Shown: one piece after another, positions 36,279-47,800 of the stretch
Layout: every line of letters begins with the position of its first letter
Position numbering within the stretch: the first letter of the stretch is position 1
DNA from: Crotalaria pallida
Taxonomy: Eukaryota > Streptophyta > Magnoliopsida > Fabales > Fabaceae
Assembly: GCA_037953625.1 (NCBI GenBank)
Contig: CM075649.1
Span: forward strand, 70,897,290 to 70,961,289
Reading direction: 5' to 3'
DNA: 64,000 nt
Position numbers and translations under genes: made by a program
The notes under the pieces: model-generated
What the model was told of the DNA's origin: nothing
Databases searched by the model: none
Seen by the model: the letters and a program-made list of their open reading frames with translations, nothing else

Positions 36279-36283
36279 TCTAA

Positions 36284-36621
36284 CTATTGCTAATTGAGAG
36301 GAATAGTCCATGAATTGAAGGATAATTAAAGTAAAATCTGAATTATAATTGAATAAGTGAAACCTACAATGAAACCAATGTTCCTAACCACTTTTCCCTC
36401 CATTGTTCTCAAGTTTTAATTTAATTTCAGCAACTTAGTAGTTTAGTTAATTATAATTTTTAAATCTGAATTTTAATTTAATCAACTTTTTAGTTTATAG
36501 GATTTATTAATTAATTATACTAAGGTGGAAATTTACTAAAAACACAACTCCCTGTGGGACGATATTCGGTCTTCCAGACTATATTACTCGTTGACCCAGT
36601 CCACTTGCTGGCACATCAACA
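36284..36621 (+). repeat. element C left LTR, part 2
   Basis: The last 338 bp of the LTR after the element B insertion (36279-36283 is the second TCTAA). Ends GGCACATCAACA, as does the right LTR at 54090. Confidence 0.93.
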
Positions 36622-36627
36622 AGTTTT

Positions 36628-36645
36628 TGGCGCCGTTGCCGGGGA
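36628..36645 (+). other. element C primer-binding site (tRNA-Asp type)
   Basis: TGGCGCCGTTGCCGGGGA, six bases after the LTR. This PBS is characteristic of Athila-type plant Ty3 elements. Confidence 0.93.
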
Positions 36646-36772
36646 GTAGTATTCTTTAGTTTATTTTCGGTACTTAGTTTAGTTATTAGTAAATTCTATT
36701 TTTCTTTTTATTTTTCTGTTTTTAATTAGTTTAATTTAGTTTTAATTTAACAGGTGCTGCTTAACCGTTTTT

Positions 36773-38974
36773 ATGCTGTTACGTTCTACTGGTAATCGAG
36801 GTCTTGTGCAACTTGATCCCGAATTGGAGCTTAGTGTGAAACGGTTGAAAAAGCATGCAAAGCAAGCAAAAAAGATGGCTGAATCACATGGTTCTGGTGG
36901 AACACCCCAACTCACAAGGAAGACTTTGGCTGATTACACCACAGTGGATCCAGATGTCTGCACATCCAGTGTAGTCCGTCCAGCAATTACAGCAGCTGCA
37001 TTTGAGATTGATCCTCAATATATTCATCTCATCAAACAGGATCAATTCTCAGGTGCACCTACCCAGGATCCTACTGAACACATAGCCAACTTCCTCCAGA
37101 TGTTGGACTTTTTCAAGATAGAAGGTGCATCAGATGAGGCGATTCACATGCGTATGTTTCCTCTTTCTTTGAGGGACAAGGCCTTTACATGGATGAGGAA
37201 TCAGCCTCCTGGAAGCCTTTCCAGTTGGGATGTTCTGGTCAAGAAATTCATGGCCCAGTTCCTTCCAGCTGGAAAGCAAGCCAAGCTCCGCCAAGATGTC
37301 AACTCTTTTGTTCAAGCAGAGGGGAAGCTGTTACATGATGCATGGGAGAGATACAACCAGCTGTTGAAGAAGTGCCCGACACATGCTATACCAGATTGGA
37401 TGCAAATCCGTTTATTCTATGATGGGTTGAGGAGCACAAACAAATTCATGATTGATGCAGCAGCTGGAGGGTCCTTGATTAAGAAGTCTGTGGAAGAGGC
37501 AAAAGAAATAATTGAGACAATGGCCTACAACAGTAGTCAAGCCCTTGCTGACAAGACTATCTTGAAGAATCCAGAACTGAGCACTACCCAGATGCAGACT
37601 CTCATTCAGCAGAATAAGGAGATGCATGATCAGATCACCACATTAATGAAGAGGATGGGTCAAACTCAGTTGGGAGCAGTGAGTAGCACACTTGTGTGCG
37701 ACTTTTGCATTGGGAACCATAGGAATGGGGAATGTGCCAATGAAATGGAGAAGGCAGCGACTATTGAGGAGCAAGAAAAATATGTGGGTCGTGGAGGAAA
37801 TAGAAACAACATGTACTCCAACACCTACAATCCAGCATATCGCAACCACCCAAATTTCTCATGGCACAGCCCAGCACTGAATCAGCCACAACAACAGCAG
37901 AAACCTTCCTGGGAGATAGCACTTGACAAATTGAACAACTCCACCCAATCTTTCATTGAGGAGATTAGAGCCCAGTTTGCTAATCAGGGGGCTAGCATTC
38001 GTAATTTGGAGGTGCAAGTTGGTCAGATTGCCAAGCAGATTTCTGAGAGGTCAGTGGGAACTTTTCCTAGTGACACCATAGCTAATCCCAAGGAGAGGTG
38101 CATGAAGGTGACACTCCGAAGTGGCACAACATATGATGAACCAACTGCCAAGGGGAGTGCCACCAATGAAAATTCAAGCAAAGAGAAGGAGCCTAAGGGT
38201 AATGCAACATCAAAGAAGAAGGAGAGTGAAGTTGGAGCATCGAGTACGCAGGGTCCACCTGCGGATCACAATCCGGTTCAGCCCAAGCTAGCTCCTTTAC
38301 CTTTGAGGGTGCCTTTTCCCCAAAGGTTGAAGAAGGATGAAGACAAGAGGAACTTTCAAAAGTTTCTGGACATGATCAGAAAGATCCAGATTAATATCCC
38401 ATTTGCAGAGGCTCTTGAACAAATGCCTTTGTATTCGAGATTTATGAAGGATCTTCTGACCAAGAAGAAGGGGATGCTCACTGGAGAGACATTTCCAATT
38501 GCTGAGAAGTGTAGCAGAATCATAAAGTCCAATCGGCCACCGAAGTTGAAGGATCCAGGAAGCTTCAATCTACCTATAAGCATCGGCAAGGATTATACAG
38601 GTAAGGCCCTTCGTGACCTTGGTGCTAGTGTCAATATAATGCCTTTGTCACTTTTTAATAAGTTAGGAATAGGAGAGATTAAGCCGACCCCGATTCTATT
38701 ACAACTAGCTGATAACACCGCCCTCCGCCCTTATGGAGTGGTGGAAGACATTTTGGTGAAAGTAAAGGATTTTATATTACCCCTTGATTTCATGGTACTT
38801 GACATAGAAGAGGATGATAACATTCCTCTAATTTTTGGAAGGCCTTTCTTGGCCACAGCGGGGGTAATCATAGATGTTCCAAGAGGAGAAGTTATTCTCC
38901 GTGTGAATGGTGAGCAAGCTGTGATAAATATTTTTGAAAAACCACCATGCACGGCGGATTATTTTTCCAAATAA
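36773..38974 (+). CDS. element C gag-protease
   Basis: 733 codons, uninterrupted; ATG chosen 127 bp after the PBS. Capsid-like Retrotrans_gag region at about residues 75-250 (EHIANFLQMLDFFKIEG; FTWMRNQPPGSLSSWD; FYDGLRSTNKFMIDAAAGG), a variant zinc knuckle C309-C312-H316-C321, a glutamine-rich and coiled-coil-prone linker, a basic low-complexity region, then an aspartic protease with DLGAS starting at D615 and the flap and IFGRPFLA region to about residue 710. In autonomous Athila elements such as E the frame continues into RT; here it stops just after the protease. Because the frame is intact over 2.2 kb, the truncation looks like the element's own design rather than random decay. Confidence 0.9.
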   Translation: MLLRSTGNRGLVQLDPELELSVKRLKKHAKQAKKMAESHGSGGTPQLTRKTLADYTTVDPDVCTSSVVRPAITAAAFEIDPQYIHLIKQDQFSGAPTQDPTEHIANFLQMLDFFKIEGASDEAIHMRMFPLSLRDKAFTWMRNQPPGSLSSWDVLVKKFMAQFLPAGKQAKLRQDVNSFVQAEGKLLHDAWERYNQLLKKCPTHAIPDWMQIRLFYDGLRSTNKFMIDAAAGGSLIKKSVEEAKEIIETMAYNSSQALADKTILKNPELSTTQMQTLIQQNKEMHDQITTLMKRMGQTQLGAVSSTLVCDFCIGNHRNGECANEMEKAATIEEQEKYVGRGGNRNNMYSNTYNPAYRNHPNFSWHSPALNQPQQQQKPSWEIALDKLNNSTQSFIEEIRAQFANQGASIRNLEVQVGQIAKQISERSVGTFPSDTIANPKERCMKVTLRSGTTYDEPTAKGSATNENSSKEKEPKGNATSKKKESEVGASSTQGPPADHNPVQPKLAPLPLRVPFPQRLKKDEDKRNFQKFLDMIRKIQINIPFAEALEQMPLYSRFMKDLLTKKKGMLTGETFPIAEKCSRIIKSNRPPKLKDPGSFNLPISIGKDYTGKALRDLGASVNIMPLSLFNKLGIGEIKPTPILLQLADNTALRPYGVVEDILVKVKDFILPLDFMVLDIEEDDNIPLIFGRPFLATAGVIIDVPRGEVILRVNGEQAVINIFEKPPCTADYFSK

Positions 38975-39065
38975 ATTGTGTTGCAAGCTCTAATGAACAA
39001 TGTAATGATTTAGAGTTTGTACACCCTTCTGAAAACAACTGCCCTTAAGCCCCTTCTAGGGGCGA

Positions 39066-39116
39066 TGAGTCAGGCTCGTGACATTAAACAAGCGCTTGTT
39101 GGGAGGCAACCCAATT
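39066..39116 (+). other. twin hairpin element downstream of the gag-protease stop
   Basis: Two adjacent inverted repeats: the perfect 14-bp palindrome AACAAGCGCTTGTT (39087-39100) and TTGGG-AGGCAA-CCCAA (39099-39114), 113 bp after the gag-protease stop. From memory, very similar sequence occurs in many plant Athila-type elements, which would suggest a conserved RNA structure. Its role is unknown. Confidence 0.55.
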
Positions 39117-39239
39117 TTAAGTAATTCTCCCTTAGGATAGGAACTTTAGGATAGAAGATTTTTTTTAGTAGGATAGTTTAGGTAGATTATTTTTTTTCTT
39201 TTCTTTTCTTTTCTGCAATTTTATTTAAAAAAAATAAAA

Positions 39240-39757
39240 AAAAAATATGGGTACAGACCAGGCGCGCCTGGGGCGCATGGCCTGACGCGCCTGGGGCGCG
39301 CGGGGTACGTCTGGTGCCAATATCGCAGCCACGCCTGGGGGGAGTCACTCAATTCCCCTCAAATCCCTTTCATCCCCAATTAGAAAAGTTAAGAACCCTA
39401 ACCCCCAAATTCATCCCCAATTCATAAATTCCATCAAATTCATTCATATTTCATCAAATTAATCACTTACAACTCCATTAATCATCATTCTCATCATCAA
39501 TCTCTCTTCTTTTTCATTCAAAATTTTCAAAAACCCCATTACCCTCCATTCTCTTCTCAATTCGGTTTTTCAAAAAAGGGGCTAGGGAACACGAATTTTT
39601 CATTGTTTTGAGGTAAGAATCTCTTCTCTATCCTTCTCTGGTCTGATTTGTTTGGATTTGGAAGGTTAGGATTGAGTTCTCTCTTTGAAATTTTGAAGGT
39701 TTTGTGCTTCCTGCCAGGTGTTCGATATATTGCCTTTTGAAATTTTTGAACTAAAAC
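39240..39757 (+). promoter_or_regulatory. putative promoter and spliced leader of element C ORF2
   Basis: A GC-rich stretch with two GCGCCTGGGGCGC palindromes (39260-39302) is followed by a C/T-rich leader without ATG-rich coding character, AAGAACCCTAACCCCC near 39390 and CTCTCTTCTTTTTC near 39500. A donor TTGAG/GTAAGA at 39613 and an acceptor CTTCCTGCCAG ending at 39717 would remove 105 bp just before the ATG at 39758. This resembles a plant gene 5' end. Transcription and splicing are inferred. Confidence 0.4.
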
Positions 39758-41017
39758 ATGTTGAGAAGGGGAAAGAGGCCAATGGTGGACAGTAGTGGAG
39801 AGATTGGAACGACTTTTGAGAATCCGAAAGTCGCTGAATTTCATGATGGCAAGATGATTAAGAGGAGAGTGCAACCGGAAATAGGCATGGTCCTTGATGA
39901 GACCGTTTCCGATCAGCAGGTGGTTGGTTTGAGAGGTGTGGAGGACGTGATGGAGGTGATTAGAGTGAACAAATGGGAATCCTGGGTTAGAGGTCCCCCG
40001 GATTATTTGAGTCAGAAACTGGTTTGGGAGTTCTATTCGCATGCGTGGTGGCGTGCACAGTTAGAGAAGAAAGAGGAGTTGTTGCATGGAACAGTGGAGA
40101 ACAAGAGGGTTGCTTATGTGAGGGGCAAGGAGGTCCCGTATGATGCTGCTACTATAGCACGTGTCCTACGCCTTCCTAGCTATTCTCCTCATATGGCCCC
40201 CGCTTTGTTCAACACGGATAGTTATGAGGATGATGGCATGTATTCTCTAGATATGCTTCAGAGACATTTGTTTTTGGCTGGAAAATCGTGGAATTTAAAT
40301 ATTAATCAAAGGCCAAAACATGTGTCTCAGAAGCATATGCAGGGAGCTGCCCGGTTTTGGGTTAGGTTCATCATGCACAACTTGTACCCCCATTCCCATG
40401 ACACTGAGATTTCCCCAGCTATATGTCGTCTAGTGTATGCCCTTAAATCCTGTGTCGTAGTTGATGCGGCGTCGCTGATTTCTGATCAGTTGCACCGTTT
40501 TGCCTTGAGTGACAAGGGATATGTGGGATTCCCTTGGGTAATACACCAATTGTGTTCTGCTGTGGGGGTGGTGCCTGGGAATGATGAGGAGAGGGAGATT
40601 AAGAGAGCCACCATGCTGACCAAAGCTGTCTGGGATATCTATGTTTTTCTTGCTATTAAGACAGCTAGGGAGGATAGACACCCACCCATTATTCTTGACC
40701 CACACCCACCAGTCCAGGATAGAGCAGGATCTTCTCGCCGACCGGCACAGTCGTCGGATGGTGTGGAAGACCTGAGGGTTATGATGCAGTCCATGATGAG
40801 AGAGCAGGCACTACAGGGGTGATATTTGAGGCAGCAGGCCGAGTTCCAGCGTGTACAGTTACGCAGGGACGAGGTCCGCGATGATATTATGAGGGCCTGG
40901 AGTGTTGATCAGGGTTATGCTTTTTATCTGCCCCCTTATTCGGACTATGAGAGGAGTCTGTTGGACTATCCAGTGGATGTGCCTGAGCCTGATGATAGAG
41001 GGATGGATGAAGACTAG
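39758..41017 (+). pseudogene. element C ORF2, putative plant transposon domain-like protein, one internal stop
   Basis: 354 codons to a TGA at 40820-40822; the same frame continues 65 codons to 41017, so one nonsense codon splits an ORF of about 419 codons. Visible traits: WESWVRGPPDYLSQKLVWEFY (split here as WESWVRG and LVWEFYSHAWW, about residues 75-105), VAYVRGKEVPYDAATIARVL (about residues 126-145), LYPHSHDTEISPAICRLVYA (about 208-230) and GYVGFPWVIHQLC (about 250-262). From memory this is the pattern of the putative plant transposon protein domain (PF20167) found in Athila-like and other plant elements. It occupies the place of RT-RH-integrase. Its biochemical role is not known. The C-terminus is glutamine- and arginine-rich then acidic. 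Confidence 0.72.
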
Positions 41018-42673
41018 TTAGGGGTTGTTTTATTTTGATTAATCTGATGTATTTTCCCCACCCCGCTCTGTACCTGTGACATTATCTGAGTTTGCCTTCT
41101 TTAGGATTTAATTTATTTTTAATGCATGGATATTTATTTTGATTATTATCTGTTACATTTGTATTCCTGAGTTTTATGCAGGCGTGAGTGTTGTCTCCTC
41201 CCTTTGGTGGTGCTTTTTGCACTAGTACTAACCTTTGCAGGTATTAAGTTTGGGGGAGCAACATTGCTCTTGTGATTAATTCTATTTATGTGGATGTGAT
41301 AGGTAGTATTCTTAATCTTATCCTTGTCATTTTTGGTTAGTTTTTTTAGTATAGGGTTTTAATTTTTATTTTGTAGTTTTTAGGTAGAGTAGTTTGCTTG
41401 AGGACAAGCCAACATCTAAGTTTGGGGGAGTATACAAAATAAAAATTGATTTTTCAGGAATTGAATTGTTTCCCCATATTTGGTATTGGTTTGTGTCTCT
41501 AGTGAAAGTAGGTGATTATTCTAGATTTAGGACTTTTTCTCTTTTGATGCATGTGTATATTTAGTTTAGGACTTAGACTCATTGGTATTCGACTCTATTT
41601 GATTGAACTGTAAATATGATTATGGTGACTGAGTTATTTCGACAAATGCTTTCAGAACTTGTGATTAGTGAACTGACTTTAGCCATATGTGAGATTTTGA
41701 GCCTTATATTGAGGGGTATGAATTTTGTTGAAATATTCTGATATTGAGACCCCTATTTTTTCATGAGTGTGTTCACTTTGATGTTGTCTTCTAGAACTTG
41801 ACCTGTGACCATTTCAAAATTGATAATTGATTGCATGCATTAAGATGATTAAGGCACCTAGGATGTGTTTTTGTGGCCTTCAGATGATTTGCATTGAAAA
41901 TATTCCCTTAGTTGTCCATTTTGAGCCTTATAATGATATATGATTTTTCTTTGGTACCCTGCATTTATTGAAATATTCTTTGATAGTACCTTGGAAATTT
42001 TGAATGAGCAATTGAGAAGAATGAATATGAAAAGTGAAAGTAATTGGTGAAAAGTGTATGAGTTCTATTTCTCTTCCGTGTGAAAAAATAAAATAAAAAA
42101 AATGAAAACAAATGAATGTGAAAGGAAGAGAATAGAAGAATAGAATAGAAGAAAAATTTGGAAAAGAAAGGAAGAATAAAATGTTCCTGATGTGAGTGTG
42201 AGTCTTTATTGTATTCATTGCTCATTCATGATTATGGGGGAAATTTGCTTTGCATTTTAGCCCTTAGTTTTATCCCTTCTTTCTTTTATCCCACCGAACA
42301 CATTTAGCCATGGCCCCATTACAACCAAAAATAAGACCTTTTGATTTTTGCATACTTTCAATAATTTCAGTGGCGATTTTGGTCTATGGTCAAGCCTATG
42401 GTAACACATTATCATTGTTGAACTTGAGTGAATTGAAAATATGACCCTTATACACTTTTGAGAGAAACAATTGAGAGGTTGAGAGTGTTCATTAGCTCTG
42501 AGTTCTGAATGGGATTGTCATGTTAACTAGTATGTAATTGTGTAAATAGTTTATGATAATATGTGTCGAAGTGATGAGTCGTAGTCATAGATTAGGTGTG
42601 TTCATGTTGATCTAGGGAGTTTGTCTTTTTATTTAGAATTTTTATTTTACTTTTGCCTGGGACATGCAAAATG
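41018..42673 (+). other. element C 3' non-coding region
   Basis: About 1.65 kb with no coding signal. It contains two extra polypurine-tract-like words before the real one: TTAAGTTTGGGGGAG at 41244-41258 and CTAAGTTTGGGGGAG at 41416-41430. A purine/A-rich tract spans about 42084-42180, and the blocks GGCCCCATTACAACC (42312) and AAGACCTTTTGAT (42333) are shared with element E. Confidence 0.7.
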
Positions 42674-42688
42674 CTAAGTTTGGGGGAG
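42674..42688 (+). other. element C polypurine tract
   Basis: CTAAGTTTGGGGGAG directly before the right LTR. Confidence 0.88.
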
Positions 42689-43022
42689 TGATTTGGGTCT
42701 GATATATATACTTTTTGGACTTCATTTTATCCTCTTTTACTTTGATTTAGCTTGTTTTCATAGCAAACTTAGGACCTTTTTATTAGTTTTTAGGAATTTT
42801 AGTAGTTGTAGTTTCCCATGAACTTTTTGATCGTTTGTTCAGTGTTTCAGGTGATTTTGGAGCTCAATTGCGAAAAATAATTATGGAATTGGAAAGAGCA
42901 TTCAAAGACCTTGAAATAGGAAAAAGAACGGAGAAAATCGGAGCCGGAAGCAGGTCCACGCGCCTGGGGCGCATGGACGGGTGCGCCTGAGGCGCGCCAG
43001 TTGAAGAAACAGCATCAGCAGC
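42689..43022 (+). repeat. element C right LTR, part 1
   Basis: First 334 bp of the right LTR, matching 23993 onwards apart from scattered substitutions and a 9-bp insertion (AGGACCTTT-like) near 42770. Interrupted by element E after GCAGC. Confidence 0.93.
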
Positions 43023-44143
43023 TGATGAGCATTTTATTTCCCATTTTTCCTTGCATTATTTTACTCCTATTATTGATACTTGTTGCCTATTTGACATTGT
43101 TTAGCTTGATTTAGTGATTTAGAGTTTATTGGACTATTATTCTGAATATTGTTTAATTTGGGATTATTTAGCCTAATTAATTCTATTTCTATTTTCAGGT
43201 CATATTTGGCACAAGGGCTTTTTGGACATTTTGGGAATGAAGATTTAATGTTGGAAGAGAAGATATATGATGAAGTGAAGATTGTAATCTATCTTTAGGA
43301 TTAGTTGAGATTTAGTTATATCTTTTATGATTTAGATTTTATCTATAAGATATTTTTAGATTTAATTTAGAGATAAGCTTTCCTTAGGATTTGGGCCCAT
43401 GATTTAGGCCCGTTTTGTGATTTAAAAAGCCAAATTCGTGTAAACCCTTGGGAGAGACCTTCCATTCACGTTTTTTACATTCTCTCTCATAGAGAAGGCT
43501 TAGTTTTGCTCTCCAAGCTTGTGGTGGCTGCTAGGGTTTCTCTCTCTTCCCTTTTCTACACGTTTTTTGGTATTTTTTCTTCATGGAAGGCTAAACTCTT
43601 AGGTTAAATCCCTTTGGTAATGTATCACATACTCTTGAGGTTTTGTTCTTAATGCTATTTCGTTTTTATTCACTGTTTTCATGCTTATTGATATGTTATG
43701 GTTCGCTTAGTTCCATTCTATAGAGATAATCCATGTGTATGAATGCTTAATTTATGCAAACTCGTAAAAACTCCATGCTTTGGCTTTTAATGCTTAATTA
43801 GAGGTTTGGGTTTTGGGGTGAGAATTGAATTTTCGCTTAGTATTTAATTCTCACGAGTTGGACAGTGAAGAGGAAAGAAATTGATCTTTTGTGACCGATG
43901 ATAGAGTGGTGAACGCGAGCCAAAGGGGTTTATCCGCTTTTCCTTATCTGTTTCTTCGTTTTGATTTAATTCTGTTTTGATTTCAATTATTCAATATTCA
44001 ATACAAAAAAAACCCCTGTTTTCTATGCATACTATGTGTTCGACCTTTTGCTTGATAAGATATTCCTTGGGAGACGACCTAGGAGTCACTTCCTAGTACT
44101 ATACTTAAACTGTTTTTATTTGTATCGGGTACGGCCTCGATCA
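43023..44143 (+). repeat. element E 5' LTR
   Basis: 1121 bp. A TATA-like TGATTTAAAAAGCC lies near 43420, followed by a CT-rich CATTCTCTCTC leader near 43480. Ends CGGCCTCGATCA. Confidence 0.94.
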
Positions 44144-44147
44144 AATT

Positions 44148-44165
44148 TGGCGCCGTTGCCGGGGA
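44148..44165 (+). other. element E primer-binding site (tRNA-Asp type)
   Basis: TGGCGCCGTTGCCGGGGA, four bases after the LTR; same PBS as element C. Confidence 0.94.
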
Positions 44166-44869
44166 TTATCGGTTCTTGCCAAAGGTCATTAGTAGCTAGT
44201 TAGTGTCGTAGTTAGTATAGTTATTATAGTGTGTCATGTCTGATTTAGGGTCTAGTAGTCAATTCTGATAACCGGTTGAAGTTGCACTGTTTGCTGTTTT
44301 GCTATTTTGTTGCAATTAGTGTATTTGATTGATTCTGTGGTTGCTAGTTCACATAGTTGTGGGTGGAATTTTTGCACGAAAATTTATATCCACACTACTT
44401 TTATCATATAAAAAGGTTTCGAGGCACCACGATCACTCAGATCATCACTGGTTGTGAGTTCCAGAAAAATTTTCCAAGTTTTAGCAGCACTTTCTTCAAA
44501 TCGTCGCAACTTTTGACCCGTAACTCGGAATTTGACGAATTTTATATCAAATCGAAGGGAATTTTATGAATAATCTGATTTTTCTCACTTCGTCAGAAAA
44601 CTCCTTCCTCTGGATCCTGAAAAAGCCGTTTTACTATTTCTTTTTTATTTTACAAGTTTTATTTTCTTAGTTTTTGGTCTCTGATTTAATTGTTTGCCTT
44701 GGTTCCCTTTTGAATTTTGTCCTCAACCTTTTTGTGGTATGTTTTCATGATTTTAGGGTGCTGAAAAAAATAAAGAAAAAATTTTAAAAAAAATAAAAAA
44801 TTTTGTTGCCTATTTTGGTCATGTATATTAGTGACAGTTTGCTATGCTACATGGTGTTCTGTTCAGTAC
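44166..44869 (+). other. element E untranslated leader
   Basis: About 700 bp between PBS and gag with only short frames and A-rich runs (about 44766-44812). No conserved motif recognised. Confidence 0.6.
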
Positions 44870-47800
44870 ATGACTAGGGGCAACCCAAGCTACTTGCATC
44901 CATATAACCCTGAAATTGATAGAACTTATCACAGACTAGTTAGACAAAATAGGAACCAGTCCATAGGTAGTGAGTCTATTGAGTCTTTACATAGTGAGTC
45001 TGCTTCTTTTTCTTCTATTCCTATAAATTCTGATTCTTATTCTGATTATTCTGAAAATATGGCTCAACCTCCACCACGTGAGAGGACATTGAGGGAGCTG
45101 GCTGCACCTGATTTCACTATTGAAGATTTGTGCATCCAGTATCCCGATGACCCGTATGAGCTAAGGTCTGGACTAATTCATTTGTTGCCCAAGTTTAATG
45201 GTCTTGCAGGTGAGGATCCTCATAAACATCTCAAGCAGTTCCATATTGTCTGTGCTACTATGAAACCACATGATGTGCAAGAGGATCATGTTTGTCTTAA
45301 GGCATTCCCACACTCCCTAGAGGGGCTAGCCAAGGATTGGTTGTACGATCTGGCCCCTGGTTCTATCACAGTCTGGGATGACCTGAAGAGGGCATTTTTG
45401 GAGAAATTCTTCCCTGCATGCAGAACAACAGCAATCCGAAAGGATATATCAGGCATCAGGCAACAAAGTGGAGAAAGTCTCTATGAGTATTGGGAGAGAT
45501 TCAAGAGACTGTGTGCGAGCTGCCCCCACCATCAGATCTCAGAGCAGCTGCTTATTCAATATTTCTATGAAGGTCTCAACCTCATGGAGAGAAACATGCT
45601 TGATGCTGCAAGTGGTGGTGCCCTAGGAGACATGACACCTTTAGAAGCCAGAGTCAAGATCGAGAAGATGGCTTCCAATTGTCAACAATTCCATGCAAGG
45701 GGCAACAGCGATGCAATCATAGTGAGAGGAGTGAATGATGTTGGCACAAGTTCTGGTAAGGTTGAGAAGCTTGAACAGAAGATAGATTCACTTACAACTT
45801 TGGTCACTCAATTGGCCATCAACCAGAAGAAGTTGTCCCTGCCTGCTAGATTATGTGGCATATGCACATCCGCTGAGCACCCCACAGATGCATGCCCTTC
45901 TGTGCAGCAGCAGCAACCAACAACTGGTGCTGACCAACCTGAGGCATATGCCGCCAACATCTTCAACAGTAGAAATCAGCAGCCACAAAACTTTGATCTC
46001 TCTACCAATAGATACAACCCTGGTTGGAGGAACCATCCCAACCTGAGATGGTCTGATCAGCAGCAAACTTCACAGGTTCAATTTCAGAACAATTCTAGAC
46101 CACCATATGTACCTCCTCCAGTCCAGCAACATTGACAACAACAGGCTAATTCTGCACCACCAGCTCCTAGTACTGAGCAGCAGCCTTCATTGGAAGAGCT
46201 GATGAAACAGATGACCATGCAAAACCTCCAATTCCAACAGGAAACTAGAGCATCCATTCAAAGACAAGAGGCCTCCATTCAATCTTTGACCAATCAGATG
46301 GGACAGATGGCAACAACAATCAACACTATGCAATCTCAGAATTCTAACAAGTTGCCATCCCAAACAGTGATCAATCCAAACCAGAATGTGAATGCCATTA
46401 GTCTAAGGTCAGGGAAGCAGATTGTCACACCCACACCAGAATCTGACCTCAACAAAGATGATCTAGTTTCAACCAACAAGAAGAGCCAAATGGTCGAGGA
46501 GAGTGAGAACACAAGTACCAGAAAATCCCATCCAGGTCAGCCTTCCACAAGCACAACACCTGCTGCTGCCCAACAACCACCCCCCATTCCTCTTCCTTTC
46601 CCACCAAGGGGGGTGACTCAAAGCAAGAAAATGGAAGAGATTGACAAAGAGATACTTGACACATTCAGGAAGGTGGAAGTCAACATACCCCTTCTTGATG
46701 CAATCAAGTGGATTCCAAGGTATGCAAAGTTCTTGAAGGATCTATGCACACACAAACGGAAGCTCAAGGGCAATGAGAGGATCAGCATGGGAAGAAATGT
46801 CTCTGCTCTTATAGGTAAACCCGTCCCTCATATTCCTGAAAAGTGTAAGGATCCTAGAACTTTCTCTGTGCCTTGTATCATAGGTAATACTAAATTTGAG
46901 AATGCTTTGCTAGATTTAGGAGCATCTATTAATGTTATGCCTATGTCTGTTTTCAAGTCTCTTTCACTTGGACCTCTTCAACCTACGGGTGTGGTTATTC
47001 ACTTGGCAAATAGATCTACTGCCTACCCCGCAGGTTTGATAGAGGATGTCCTGGTTCGGGTTGAAGAGCTTATCTTTCCTGCTGATTTTTATATTCTTGA
47101 TATGGAAGAGGACACCTCTCGTAGTGCTGTCCCTATCATATTAGGGAGACCATTTTTGAAAACAGCCCGAACCAAGATAGATGTGCATGCAGGTACACTT
47201 TCCATGGAATTTGATGACAGTGTGGTTCGATTCAATATTTTTGATGCTATGAAACATTTTTCTGATGACCACTCTGTTTTTCATGTTGACTTGATTGATG
47301 ATCTGATTGATGAGCATGTTCTAGACTTTTTGCATGATTATGATTTGCCATCTTTCACTAGCTCATTTACTTGTTCTGCATGTTCTGATTCCGAAATGTG
47401 CACTGCATGCATTGAAATTGACCAGTTTTTAAATTCTGCTACTGCATCTGTTGATTCATATGATATAGATTCAGATCATGCTAACCCCATTTCTGTTATG
47501 CATGAGTGTAATCCATTTGTTCAGGTGCAGGCGGCAGAATCCAATTATGCTGCTCCTTTAGTTCCATCTGTGATGCAGGCACCTTTATTGGACCTAAAGC
47601 CCCTTCCTCCTCATCTCAAATATGCTTACTTGGAGGCTGAGCAGAAACTTCCAGTGATCATCTCTACCTCCCTTTCTGTTGATCAAGAGAAGAAGCTGGT
47701 GGATGTGATTAGAGCAAACAAAAGGGCAATAGGATGGACTTTGGCAGACATACCTGGTATTAGCCCCTCCATGTGCATGCATCGGATTTTATTGGAGGAT

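Noticed and set aside
44357..44569. 70-codon frame in the element E leader
   Set aside because: Short, no recognisable domain, and not supported by a second copy.
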